Shown here one piece after another: positions 1 to 7,264 of a stretch of 33,227 bases of DNA; within the stretch, counting starts at the first letter, position 1, and each line of letters opens with the position of its first letter. This DNA comes from Pseudomonas costantinii (lineage in GTDB: Bacteria > Pseudomonadota > Gammaproteobacteria > Pseudomonadales > Pseudomonadaceae), in NCBI RefSeq assembly GCF_001870435.1, contig NZ_MDDR01000026.1, forward strand, positions 1-33,227. The letters are read 5' to 3'. The notes beneath the pieces were generated by a model. That model worked only from the letters and a program-made list of their open reading frames with translations, searched no databases and was not told the DNA's origin. A program made the translations under genes and the position numbers.

Positions 1-450
1 CAGAGCACGGCGGCCTGAAAGCCGACCTGAGTGGTGTGGATCAAAAGCCAGATCAGAAGCAGGGCAGATTGCAGTTTCCCTGATGTATGGAGATTAAAAA
101 TGTGTGCGGGCTTGCTCGCGCACATGTTTTACCGCTTTTGATCTACATCACTCAGGTCGGCTTTCAGGCCGCCGTGCTTTTGATCTTGATCTCAGGCGCC
201 CCGTTAAACCACGATGGCCGAACGCAGGTATTACGGAGCGGGTAAACCGGCAGGACGCCGGTTTAGCCGCGACGGGGCAGGGACGCCCCGTCGCGGCGGC
301 CCGCGTAGTAATGCCGGAGTGAGGGCATGCCGAGCCTAGGCGAGGCACCGAGTGGTGGGGCAAGAGCGTTTTGGTTACTTTTGCGCTGTTCAAAAGTGAC
401 CCGCTGTAAGAGCGGAACCCATATCAGCCGTTACCGCAGCAACGGATATG
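1..450. repeat. Large nested palindromic repeat, left copy (left part outside window)
   Basis: Non-coding, highly structured repeat, homologous to the element at 31819-32385. A long inverted repeat pairs 5-48 with 134-177; 29 bp (5-33 with 149-177) are perfect. A REP-like hairpin sits in its loop (100-125). To the right is a branched module: outer stem 227-242/300-315 enclosing stem 243-251/257-265 (9 bp perfect) and stem 266-278/285-297 (13 bp perfect). Then comes the conserved block 313-364, which matches the reverse complement of 31906-31957, and a tail ending in ATATCAGCCGTTACCGCAGC and AACGGATATG near 450. The short ORFs that can be drawn here look like by-products of the palindromes. 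I know such repeats as dispersed intergenic elements of P. fluorescens-group genomes; I know of no established function. Confidence 0.85.
100..125. repeat. REP-like hairpin in the loop of the large palindrome
   Basis: Stem 100-108/117-125 (ATGTGTGCG with CGCGCACAT, one G-T wobble) around the loop GGCTTGCT. The core GCGGGCTTGCTCGC is the typical Pseudomonas REP core. It is flanked by AAAAATG and CATGTTTTACCG context shared with the right-hand copy at 32203-32232. Confidence 0.75.
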
Positions 451-466
451 TACACCGACAAGAAGC

Positions 467-498
467 AAAAAAGGCGCAACCCTCACGGATTACGCCTT
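467..498 (-). terminator. Intrinsic terminator of pitA
   Basis: Read on the minus strand, a 9-bp stem (490-498 with 471-479, AAGGCGTAA/TTGCGCCTT, one G-U pair) is followed by a run of U from the A-tract 467-472. It lies 20 bases after the pitA stop codon, as expected for rho-independent termination. Confidence 0.75.
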
Positions 499-517
499 CT
501 TCAACAGCAACTATCTA

Positions 518-1993
518 TCAGCTACCCAACGCCTTGGAAGCCAACCAGAACAACCCGGCCGACAGGCCCACGGTCGCCGGCAAGGTCAATACCCAAGCCA
601 TCAGGATGGTCTTCACGGTCCCACCTTGCAGGCCGCTTTTGTTAGCAACCATGGTCCCGGCAACACCCGAAGACAGTACGTGAGTCGTGGAAACCGGCAA
701 GCTGAAAATGTTGGCCAAGCCAATCATGCTCGCGGTGGTGATCTGTGCCGACATGCCTTGGGCATAGGTCATGCCCTGCTTGCCGATCTTCTCACCGATG
801 GTCAATACCACACGTTTCCAGCCCACCATGGTGCCCAGGCCCAAGGCCAATGCGACGGCGAGGATCACCCAGAATGGTGCGTATTCGGTGGTGGCGGTCA
901 GGTCTTTGCGCAGCTTGTCGAGGTCGGATTTTTCACGCGCATCCAGGCCAGGCAACTTGCCGACCTTCTTCGCAGTGTCATCCAGGCAGAGCAAGTAGCG
1001 GCGTACCTCAATACGGTGATCAGCAGTCAGCGAGTGGTAGTCCGAGACGCCTTTCAATGTGTTGACGAGCGCGTTGATGGTTGGCTCGGTCTGCTGCGGG
1101 TTGCATTGGAACTTGCCCGGCAGATCGTCCTTCACGCTTTTACCCAGGGCCAGAAACTCGCCCAGGGTTTCGTGATTGCGCTGGTAGAACTGGTTCAGGT
1201 GCACGGTCGCGTCACGGGTACGTTCGATCTGGTAAGTGGTACTGCCCAGGTCGAGTACGAACTGTGCCGGTACGATACCGATCAACACCAGCATGATCAG
1301 GCCGATACCTTTCTGACCATCGTTTGATCCGTGTACAAAGCTCACGGCCATGGCGGAAATTACCAGGACCAGGCGGTTCCAGAATGGCGGGTGCTTCTTG
1401 TCGTCAAGCTTGCGGCGCTGGTCTGGGGTCTTGTGCATCTTCGACAGCGGGCGCCACCATTTCAGCGCGATCAGTACCAGGGCCGCGACCAGGAAGCCGG
1501 CCATAGGCGAGAACACCAGGGACGCACCGATATCGATCGCTTTCTGCCAGTTAACACCGTCAGCCAGGGGAATGTCGTTGATCAGGGCATTGGCCAGGCC
1601 GACACCGAGGATCGAGCCGATCAGGGTGTGGGAGCTGGAGGCCGGGATACCGAAGTACCAGGTGCCCAGGTTCCAGGTAATCGCCGCTGCCAATAAGGAG
1701 AAGACCATCGCCAAGCCATGGCCGGTGTTCACATTGATCAGCAACTCCACCGGCAGCAAATGCACGATGGCGTAGGCGACACCCACACCACCGAGCAACA
1801 CACCGAGGAAGTTGAACACCCCGGAGAAGAACACGGCCAGGTGCGGCGGCATCGCTTTGGTATAGATGACTGTGGCCACCGCGTTAGCGGTGTCATGAAA
1901 GCCATTGATGAACTCGAAGGCGAGGACAAAGGCCAGGGCGAGCAACAGGCTCACTAGAACCCAAGCATCCAGTCCGCTGAATAAATCGATCAT
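518..1993 (-). CDS. pitA: Low-affinity inorganic phosphate transporter, PitA family
   Basis: 491-residue polytopic inner-membrane protein of the PiT family (proton or metal-phosphate symport). The duplicated PiT signature is visible: GFHDTANAVATVIYT near residue 31 in the N-terminal half, GSNDGQKG before the central loop, and LPVSTTHVLSSGVAGTM in the C-terminal half. A long hydrophilic central loop (roughly residues 240-370) separates the two membrane halves, as in E. coli PitA/PitB, and the length fits that group. The ATG at 1993 has no strong Shine-Dalgarno sequence but is the only sensible start before the first membrane helix. No DUF47 accessory gene sits beside it, so this is a stand-alone transporter. 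A CATAAT-like -10 lies at 2027-2032 on the minus strand. Confidence 0.93.
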   Translation of the reverse strand: MIDLFSGLDAWVLVSLLLALAFVLAFEFINGFHDTANAVATVIYTKAMPPHLAVFFSGVFNFLGVLLGGVGVAYAIVHLLPVELLINVNTGHGLAMVFSLLAAAITWNLGTWYFGIPASSSHTLIGSILGVGLANALINDIPLADGVNWQKAIDIGASLVFSPMAGFLVAALVLIALKWWRPLSKMHKTPDQRRKLDDKKHPPFWNRLVLVISAMAVSFVHGSNDGQKGIGLIMLVLIGIVPAQFVLDLGSTTYQIERTRDATVHLNQFYQRNHETLGEFLALGKSVKDDLPGKFQCNPQQTEPTINALVNTLKGVSDYHSLTADHRIEVRRYLLCLDDTAKKVGKLPGLDAREKSDLDKLRKDLTATTEYAPFWVILAVALALGLGTMVGWKRVVLTIGEKIGKQGMTYAQGMSAQITTASMIGLANIFSLPVSTTHVLSSGVAGTMVANKSGLQGGTVKTILMAWVLTLPATVGLSAGLFWLASKALGS

Positions 1994-2326
1994 GAAGGTT
2001 TTCTGACCCGGTCGTAAGGGGGCGCGATTATGCCAGAAAACCTCAGTAATCGATGCACTAGCTGCTCATCGGTAACAATCTTCATTGAAAAACCATAAGG
2101 GAAAGGTGCGCATCCCAGGCTTTTCGGGGCTTTGGCAAGTCTTTGATTTATAAAGCACAGGGTCAAAAACGCGGGTTTTTGTCATCCAAACGTCATGTCT
2201 GAAACATTTGTATGAAATTTCGTTGGTAGCAGCAGGACGCTGACCAATCGGGACCGATGTGAGGTGCCCTCCGCCGGTGGTGGGCCGGCAGAGACAGCAA
2301 GACCCTGGCGTCTCAAATCGAAGCGC
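1994..2326. other. Intergenic region upstream of pitA
   Basis: 333 bases without a convincing gene. It holds a possible pitA -10 (CATAAT on the minus strand, 2027-2032) without a clear -35. It also holds two TGTCAT-like half-sites 11 bases apart at 2179-2196 that resemble a Pho box but point right, away from pitA. Nothing else was recognised. Confidence 0.5.
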
Positions 2327-2527
2327 TTATGGCTCTTCGGTTTTGAGTTCCTGTTCAATCTTTTGGATTTCCTGGGCAAATGCCTGATCCAGCAAGCTGG
2401 CTCGCTTGCGCCATGGCTTGCGCTCCGGCTCAGGCTGGGCGGCGTAGGTGGTGACTTCCCCGCCGTAAACGTCCTTGTAACGTTGCTCCTGGCGCTCAAG
2501 TTCTGCGCGCAGTTCGTCTTTCGTCAC
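2327..2527 (-). CDS. Small conserved-looking hypothetical protein
   Basis: 66 residues, GTG start at 2525-2527, preceded on the minus strand by AGGT six bases upstream, a good ribosome-binding site. The product is hydrophilic and charged ([20 protein letters not shown] at the N-terminus, Glu/Lys-rich C-terminus), with an Arg/Lys patch in the middle (KPWRKRAS). It is probably helical and cytosolic. No domain was recognised. It is preferred over the overlapping plus-strand ORF 2264-2539 because of its ribosome site and its normal soluble composition. Function unknown. Confidence 0.6.
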   Translation of the reverse strand: MTKDELRAELERQEQRYKDVYGGEVTTYAAQPEPERKPWRKRASLLDQAFAQEIQKIEQELKTEEP

Positions 2528-3091
2528 AGTGTTACCTAATTAAGTTGAGTTTATCTACTGTGCAGCGTCATGCCTGAAAATCGTCCTCGGGTTGTTTCAA
2601 GTTGAACAGTGGAACCGTTCAAGTTTGAAAGGCGGACCGAAGGGCAGTTCTTTTAAGCTGATACTTATGACCGGCAATGCACACAGCCCGCAACGCCTGG
2701 TGAGCTCCGCTCCCGATAATTGATACCGGGCTGACCTCTGCACAAGCTGCATTATAGCGCTGCATTTGAATAACACTATCATCATGAAGTTAAAAAGCGT
2801 CAACGTGGTGTGAGGGTTTTATTACAGGTAGGCGTCAGTATTTACGAAAAGCGGGCGTCGTAAATTCTGTGCTCTTTTACATGTCGGCGCGAGTGTTCGA
2901 ACTTTTTGGCGCTATCAAACAAGGTCGAGGTTTGGGGGAGGCGCCCAGTCGACTCGCAAAATTGCGATAATCGAATGGGTGTCCGATAATCGCCCAATGT
3001 TGCAGGCTTTGCCTTGAACATACCGACCGGCGCGGCTTGTAATAGCCGCCAACTCTCCCCGCGGTTGAAAATAAGAGAAAGGACCCCTGAA
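2528..3091. other. Intergenic region between small hypothetical gene and pcaR
   Basis: 564 bases. The right part (2961-2995) holds the PcaR operators described separately. The left part contains a perfect minus-strand TATAAT at 2751-2756, about 220 bases ahead of the small gene 2327-2527. This could begin a long leader or a small RNA, but no good -35 was found. The minus-strand ORF 2597-2803 has no protein-like character. Confidence 0.5.
2961..2995 (+). promoter_or_regulatory. Tandem PcaR-type operators upstream of pcaR
   Basis: Two direct copies of a GATAATCG-centred box, ATTGCGATAATCGAA (2961-2975) and GTCCGATAATCGCCC (2981-2995), with cores 19 bp apart. Both resemble the 15-bp PcaR box I recall from P. 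putida (GTTCGATAATCGCAC). Their place about 100 bp before the pcaR start suggests autoregulation. Confidence 0.75.
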
Positions 3092-3934
3092 ATGAACGAT
3101 CAATTGCGCAACTCCTTTGCGTCAGTGGCGCCGCCGATCGTGGCTTCACCGGCCAAGCGCATCCAGGCGTTTACCGGTGATCCGGACTTCATGACCTCCC
3201 TGGCCCGTGGCCTGGCCGTGGTGCAGGCGTTCCAGGAGCGCAAGCGGCACCTGACCATCGCGCAGATCAGCCACCGCACCGAAATCCCTCGCGCCGCCGT
3301 GCGTCGCTGCCTGCATACCTTGATCAAACTGGGTTACGCCACGACCGACGGGCGTACCTATTCGCTGTTGCCCAAGGTCCTGACCCTGGGGCATGCCTAT
3401 TTATCGTCCACGCCTTTGGCAGTGTCGGCCCAGCCTTATCTGGACCGCATGAGCGAACAACTCCACGAAGCCTGCAATATGGCTACGCTCGAAGGCGACG
3501 ACATCCTCTATATCGCCCGTTCTGCCACCACCCAGCGTCTGATTTCCGTAGACCTTTCGGTGGGCGGACGCTTGCCGGCGTATTGCACCTCCATGGGCCG
3601 TATTCTGCTCGCGGCGCTGGACGATGCTTCGCTGCAGGACTACCTCGATCACGCCGACCTGCAAACCAAGACCAGCCGTACCCTGACCACGCCCGAGGCC
3701 TTGTTCGAATGCTTGCAACAAGTGCGTCAGCAGGGTTGGTGCATCGTTGACCAGGAATTGGAGCAGGGTCTGCGTTCCATCGCTGTGCCGGTGTATGACG
3801 CATCCGGCCAGGTGTTGGCCGCGCTCAACGTCAGCACCCACGCCGGGCGGGTCAGTCGCAGCGAACTGGAGCAGCGTTTTCTGCCGAGCATGCTCAGTGC
3901 GAGTCGTGAGTTGAGTGCGCAGCTGTTTGCCTAA
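3092..3934 (+). CDS. pcaR: PcaR, IclR-family regulator of the beta-ketoadipate pathway
   Basis: 280 residues, starting at ATG 3092 with GAAAGGA eight bases upstream; an in-frame upstream start at 3014 lacks a ribosome site and would cover the operators. The N-terminal winged helix-turn-helix (about residues 35-85, with LTIAQISHRTEIPRAAVRRC) and the C-terminal IclR effector domain (about 100-275) are both clear. PcaR activates pca genes in response to beta-ketoadipate and represses its own gene in P. putida. Here it heads the cluster it should control, and matching operators lie before pcaR and pcaI. No pcaQ is present nearby, so PcaR is the only local regulator. Confidence 0.95.
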   Translation: MNDQLRNSFASVAPPIVASPAKRIQAFTGDPDFMTSLARGLAVVQAFQERKRHLTIAQISHRTEIPRAAVRRCLHTLIKLGYATTDGRTYSLLPKVLTLGHAYLSSTPLAVSAQPYLDRMSEQLHEACNMATLEGDDILYIARSATTQRLISVDLSVGGRLPAYCTSMGRILLAALDDASLQDYLDHADLQTKTSRTLTTPEALFECLQQVRQQGWCIVDQELEQGLRSIAVPVYDASGQVLAALNVSTHAGRVSRSELEQRFLPSMLSASRELSAQLFA

Positions 3935-4080
3935 GTGTTCGGTGACCGCACAGATACCGGCTCGATGAATTGACGATGTTTCCCCTGGCTTATTAATGTG
4001 CGGCAGCGCTGTCAGCGCCGCCCCAATAATAATCACGACCCAAGGTCGTTCGCCCGCCCATCGGTGTGGAAATAAGAATA

Positions 4081-5421
4081 ATGAATCAGCCCTCTGTCGG
4101 TACTAACCTGGACGTCCAGTCCTTTATCAATGCCCAGCCACTGTCACGCTATCAGTGGCGCGTGGTAATCCTGTGTTTCCTGATCGTTTTCCTTGATGGC
4201 CTCGACACTGCTGCCATGGGCTTTATCGCGCCTGCGCTGTCCCAGGACTGGGGCATCGACCGCGCCAGCCTCGGCCCGGTGATGAGCGCCGCGTTGATCG
4301 GCATGGTATTCGGTGCACTGGGTTCCGGCCCGCTGGCAGACCGTTTCGGGCGCAAAGTGGTGCTGGTGAGTGCGGTGTTAGTATTTGGCGTCTTCAGCCT
4401 GGCTTCGGCCTACAGCAGTAACGTCGACCAGTTGCTGGTGCTGCGCTTCCTGACCGGGCTGGGCTTGGGCGCCGGCATGCCGAACGCCACCACGCTGTTG
4501 TCCGAATACACCCCCGAGCGCCACAAGTCGTTGCTGGTGACCAGCATGTTCTGCGGCTTCAATCTGGGCATGGCCGGCGGCGGATTTATCTCGGCCAAGC
4601 TGATCCCTGCGTTCGGCTGGCATGCTTTGCTGATGATCGGCGGCATTCTGCCGTTGATTCTGGTCGTCGTGCTGGTGCTGTGGCTGCCGGAATCGGCGCG
4701 CTACCTGGTGGTGCGTAATCGCGGTACCGATAAGGTGCGCAAGACGCTGTCACCCATCGAGCCGAACATAGTCGCCCAAGCCACCAGCTTCAGTGTGCCC
4801 GAGCAAAAAACCGTCAAGGCTCGCAACGTATTTGCGGTGATCTTCTCCGGCACCTACAGCGCTGGCACTTTGCTGCTGTGGCTCACCTATTTCATGGGGC
4901 TAGTGATTGTTTACCTGCTGACCAGTTGGTTGCCAACGCTGATGCGCGACAGCGGCGCCAGCATGGAACAGGCCGCGTTTATCGGCGCGTTGTTCCAGTT
5001 TGGTGGCGTGTTGAGTGCGGTCGGCGTGGGCTGGGCAATGGACCGGTTCAATCCCCACAAGGTCATCGGCACTTTCTATCTTCTGGCCGGGGTGTTTGCC
5101 TACGCGGTCGGGCAGAGCCTGGGCAATATCACGCTGCTGGCGACCTTGGTGTTGATCGCCGGGATGTGTGTCAACGGTGCGCAATCGGCGATGCCGTCCC
5201 TGGCCGCGCGCTTTTATCCGACCCAGGGCCGCGCCACGGGCGTGTCATGGATGCTGGGCATCGGCCGCTTCGGCGCGATCCTCGGTGCATGGATGGGCGC
5301 TACCTTGCTGGGCCTGGGCTGGAACTTCGAACAGGTGCTCACCGCGTTGGTGATTCCGGCCGCATTGGCCACGGCCGCGGTGGTGATCAAAGGCATGGTC
5401 AGCCACTCCGACGCGACCTGA
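4081..5421 (+). CDS. pcaK: PcaK, 4-hydroxybenzoate/protocatechuate MFS transporter
   Basis: 446 residues, 12 membrane helices, aromatic acid:H+ symporter family. The family motif DGLDT lies in helix 1 (residues 39-43) and the MFS loop 2-3 motif GPLADRFGRK at 83-92. It matches my recollection of P. putida PcaK along its full length (448 residues there, also a chemotaxis receptor for aromatic acids). The ATG at 4081 is chosen over the in-frame GTG at 4066 because MNQ... is the family start; the ribosome site is weak for both. It follows pcaR by about 145 bp. No clear PcaR box was seen directly upstream. Confidence 0.95.
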   Translation: MNQPSVGTNLDVQSFINAQPLSRYQWRVVILCFLIVFLDGLDTAAMGFIAPALSQDWGIDRASLGPVMSAALIGMVFGALGSGPLADRFGRKVVLVSAVLVFGVFSLASAYSSNVDQLLVLRFLTGLGLGAGMPNATTLLSEYTPERHKSLLVTSMFCGFNLGMAGGGFISAKLIPAFGWHALLMIGGILPLILVVVLVLWLPESARYLVVRNRGTDKVRKTLSPIEPNIVAQATSFSVPEQKTVKARNVFAVIFSGTYSAGTLLLWLTYFMGLVIVYLLTSWLPTLMRDSGASMEQAAFIGALFQFGGVLSAVGVGWAMDRFNPHKVIGTFYLLAGVFAYAVGQSLGNITLLATLVLIAGMCVNGAQSAMPSLAARFYPTQGRATGVSWMLGIGRFGAILGAWMGATLLGLGWNFEQVLTALVIPAALATAAVVIKGMVSHSDAT

Positions 5422-5436
5422 GGTTTGGTGCGGTCA

Positions 5437-5468
5437 AATGTGGGAGGGAGCAAGCCCCCTCCTGCATT
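5437..5468. repeat. REP hairpin between pcaK and pcaI
   Basis: AATGTGGGAGGG, then AGCAAG, then CCCCCTCCTGCATT form an imperfect palindrome of the P. fluorescens REP type, just after the pcaK stop. It may stabilise the pcaK mRNA end or attenuate read-through into pcaI. Confidence 0.75.
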
Positions 5469-5506
5469 GACCGAGTTTGCACAGATGATTAGCAAGGCAA
5501 CAATCT

Positions 5507-5540
5507 GTTCGATAATCGAACGCTGAGTCGATTATCGGAT
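5507..5540 (+). promoter_or_regulatory. PcaR-type operator pair upstream of pcaI
   Basis: GTTCGATAATCGAAC (5507-5521) matches the recalled P. putida PcaR box at 14 of 15 positions and is itself nearly palindromic. A second copy lies inverted at 5526-5540 (AGTCGATTATCGGAT, reverse complement ATCCGATAATCGACT). The pair sits about 90-120 bp before the pcaI start, where PcaR would activate the pcaIJF-HG transcript. Confidence 0.82.
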
Positions 5541-5627
5541 TGTTTGACCCATTTCTCCGGCTTAATCTTCAAGCACTTCGGCGCGACCTCAGCGCCTTTT
5601 TCGATCCACACCGGGAGCCCAAACCCC

Positions 5628-6485
5628 ATGGCTGAAATTCTTTCGCTGCGTGACGCGGTGAAGCAATTCGTGAACGACGGCGATACCGTCGCACTGGAAG
5701 GCTTCACCCATCTGATCCCAACGGCAGCGGGTCATGAAATCATTCGTCAGGGCAAGAAAGACCTGACGCTGGTGCGTATGACGCCTGACCTGATCTACGA
5801 CCAGTTGATCGGTGCCGGTTGCGCTCGCAAGTTGATTTTCTCCTGGGGCGGCAACCCGGGTGTGGGCTCCCTGCATCGCCTGCGCGACGCGGTAGAGAAG
5901 CAATGGCCGCAACCGCTGGAGATCGAAGAACACAGCCACGCCGACCTGGCCAATGCCTACGTCGCCGGTGCCTCGGGCCTGCCATTCGCGGTGCTGCGTG
6001 CCTACGCCGGTTCCGACCTGCCCAAGGTCAACCCGCTGATTAAAACCGTGACCTGCCCCTTCACCGGCGAAGTGCTCGCGGCGGTGCCGTCGGTGCGCCC
6101 GGACATCACCGTGATCCACGCGCAGAAGGCCGACCGTAAAGGCAACGTATTGCTTTGGGGCATTCTCGGCGTGCAGAAGGAGGCGGCCTTGGCGGCCAAG
6201 CGTTGCATCGTCACCGTCGAAGAAATCGTCGACGATCTGAATGCACCGATGAATAGCTGCGTGCTGCCAACCTGGGCTCTGACGGCGGTGTGCCATGTTC
6301 CCGGCGGCGCGCACCCATCCTACGCCCACGGCTACAACGAGCGTGATAACCGCTTCTACCAAGCGTGGGACCCAATCGCTCGCGACCGCGGGACCTTTAC
6401 CGCCTGGATCGATGAGTACATCCACGGCACTGCCGATTTCAGTGAATTCCAGGCCAAGCTGGCCACCGCGCAGGAGGCCAAGTAA
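5628..6485 (+). CDS. pcaI: 3-oxoadipate CoA-transferase subunit A
   Basis: 285 residues, ATG 5628 after GGGAG. With PcaJ it transfers CoA from succinyl-CoA to 3-oxoadipate, the penultimate step of the pathway. The sequence is that of a family I CoA-transferase alpha subunit (EGFTHLIPTAAGHEIIRQGK near the N-terminus, a Gly-rich GNPGVGSLHRLRDA segment, and NAYVAGASGLPFAVLR). At 285 residues it is longer than the P. putida PcaI I recall (231 residues) and closer in size to CatI of strain B13, so it belongs to the glutaconate CoA-transferase-like branch. pcaJ begins inside its stop codon (TAATG, one base shared), so the two subunits are translationally coupled. Confidence 0.93.
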   Translation: MAEILSLRDAVKQFVNDGDTVALEGFTHLIPTAAGHEIIRQGKKDLTLVRMTPDLIYDQLIGAGCARKLIFSWGGNPGVGSLHRLRDAVEKQWPQPLEIEEHSHADLANAYVAGASGLPFAVLRAYAGSDLPKVNPLIKTVTCPFTGEVLAAVPSVRPDITVIHAQKADRKGNVLLWGILGVQKEAALAAKRCIVTVEEIVDDLNAPMNSCVLPTWALTAVCHVPGGAHPSYAHGYNERDNRFYQAWDPIARDRGTFTAWIDEYIHGTADFSEFQAKLATAQEAK

Positions 6486-7264
6486 TGGCTTACTCGACCA
6501 ATGAAATGATGACCGTCGCCGCCGCGCGCCGTCTCAAGAACGGCTCCGTATGCTTCGTCGGTATCGGCCTGCCCTCCAAAGCGGCCAACCTGGCACGCCT
6601 GACCTCGTCGCCCGATGTGGTACTGATCTACGAGTCCGGCCCGATTGGCGCCAAGCCCAACGTACTGCCGCTGTCCATTGGTGACGGCGAGCTGGCGGAA
6701 ACGGCTGATACCGTCGTGCCGACCGGTGAGATTTTTCGCTACTGGCTGCAAGGCGGGCGCATTGACGTGGGCTTTCTCGGCGCGGCGCAGGTCGACCGCT
6801 TCGGCAATATCAACACCACCGTGGTCGGCGATTATCACCAGCCAAAAGTGCGCCTGCCAGGTGCTGGTGGCGCGCCGGAAATTGCAGGCTCCGCCAAAAG
6901 CGTGTTGATCATCCTCAAGCAGTCGTCGCGTTCGTTTGTCGACAAGCTGGACTTCATTACCTCGGTCGGTCACGGCGAAGGCGGCGATTCGCGTAAACGC
7001 CTGGGCCTGCCGGGTGCCGGTCCTGTAGGGATCATTACCGACCTGTGCATTATGGAGCCGGAAGAGGGCACTCATGAGTTCGTAGTCACCGCGCTGCACC
7101 CAGGCGTGACCCGCGAGCAAGTGGTTGCCGCCACCGGTTGGGCGATTCGTTTTGCGGATCAAGTGACCACCACGGCTGAACCGACTGAAGTCGAATTGAC
7201 TGCCCTGCGTGATCTCGAAGCGCGTACTGCCGCCGCCCACGGCCAAGCGCCAGGAGAAGCCTGA
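6485..7264 (+). CDS. pcaJ: 3-oxoadipate CoA-transferase subunit B
   Basis: 259 residues, ATG 6485 with GGAGG about ten bases upstream inside pcaI. Beta subunit of the family I CoA-transferase. The segment VVLIYESGPIG places Glu50 where the catalytic glutamate of glutaconate CoA-transferase lies (ESG), rather than in the SENG motif of the SCOT/P. putida PcaJ type. GxGxG-like segments (FVGIGLPSKAANLA) are present. It overlaps pcaI by one base and pcaF by one base (TGATG). As with PcaI, the length fits CatJ of strain B13 (about 256 residues) better than P. putida PcaJ (about 213). Confidence 0.93.
   Translation: MAYSTNEMMTVAAARRLKNGSVCFVGIGLPSKAANLARLTSSPDVVLIYESGPIGAKPNVLPLSIGDGELAETADTVVPTGEIFRYWLQGGRIDVGFLGAAQVDRFGNINTTVVGDYHQPKVRLPGAGGAPEIAGSAKSVLIILKQSSRSFVDKLDFITSVGHGEGGDSRKRLGLPGAGPVGIITDLCIMEPEEGTHEFVVTALHPGVTREQVVAATGWAIRFADQVTTTAEPTEVELTALRDLEARTAAAHGQAPGEA

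Noticed and set aside
104..393. Short ORFs inside the large repeats (also 31802-32065 and 32156-32405)
   Set aside because: They arise from palindromic non-coding repeats and appear on both strands. Their frames are not kept between the two copies.
1..450. CRISPR array
   Set aside because: The repeats are inverted and nested, not direct with equal spacers, and no cas gene is present.
2264..2539. Plus-strand ORF of 91 codons
   Set aside because: It overlaps the minus-strand 66-residue gene, which has a better ribosome site and normal composition.
2597..2803. Minus-strand ORF of 68 codons upstream of the small gene
   Set aside because: No ribosome site, unusual composition, and it lies across the possible promoter at 2751-2756.
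3014..3091. Upstream in-frame start of pcaR
   Set aside because: No ribosome site, whereas the ATG at 3092 has GAAAGGA at good spacing.
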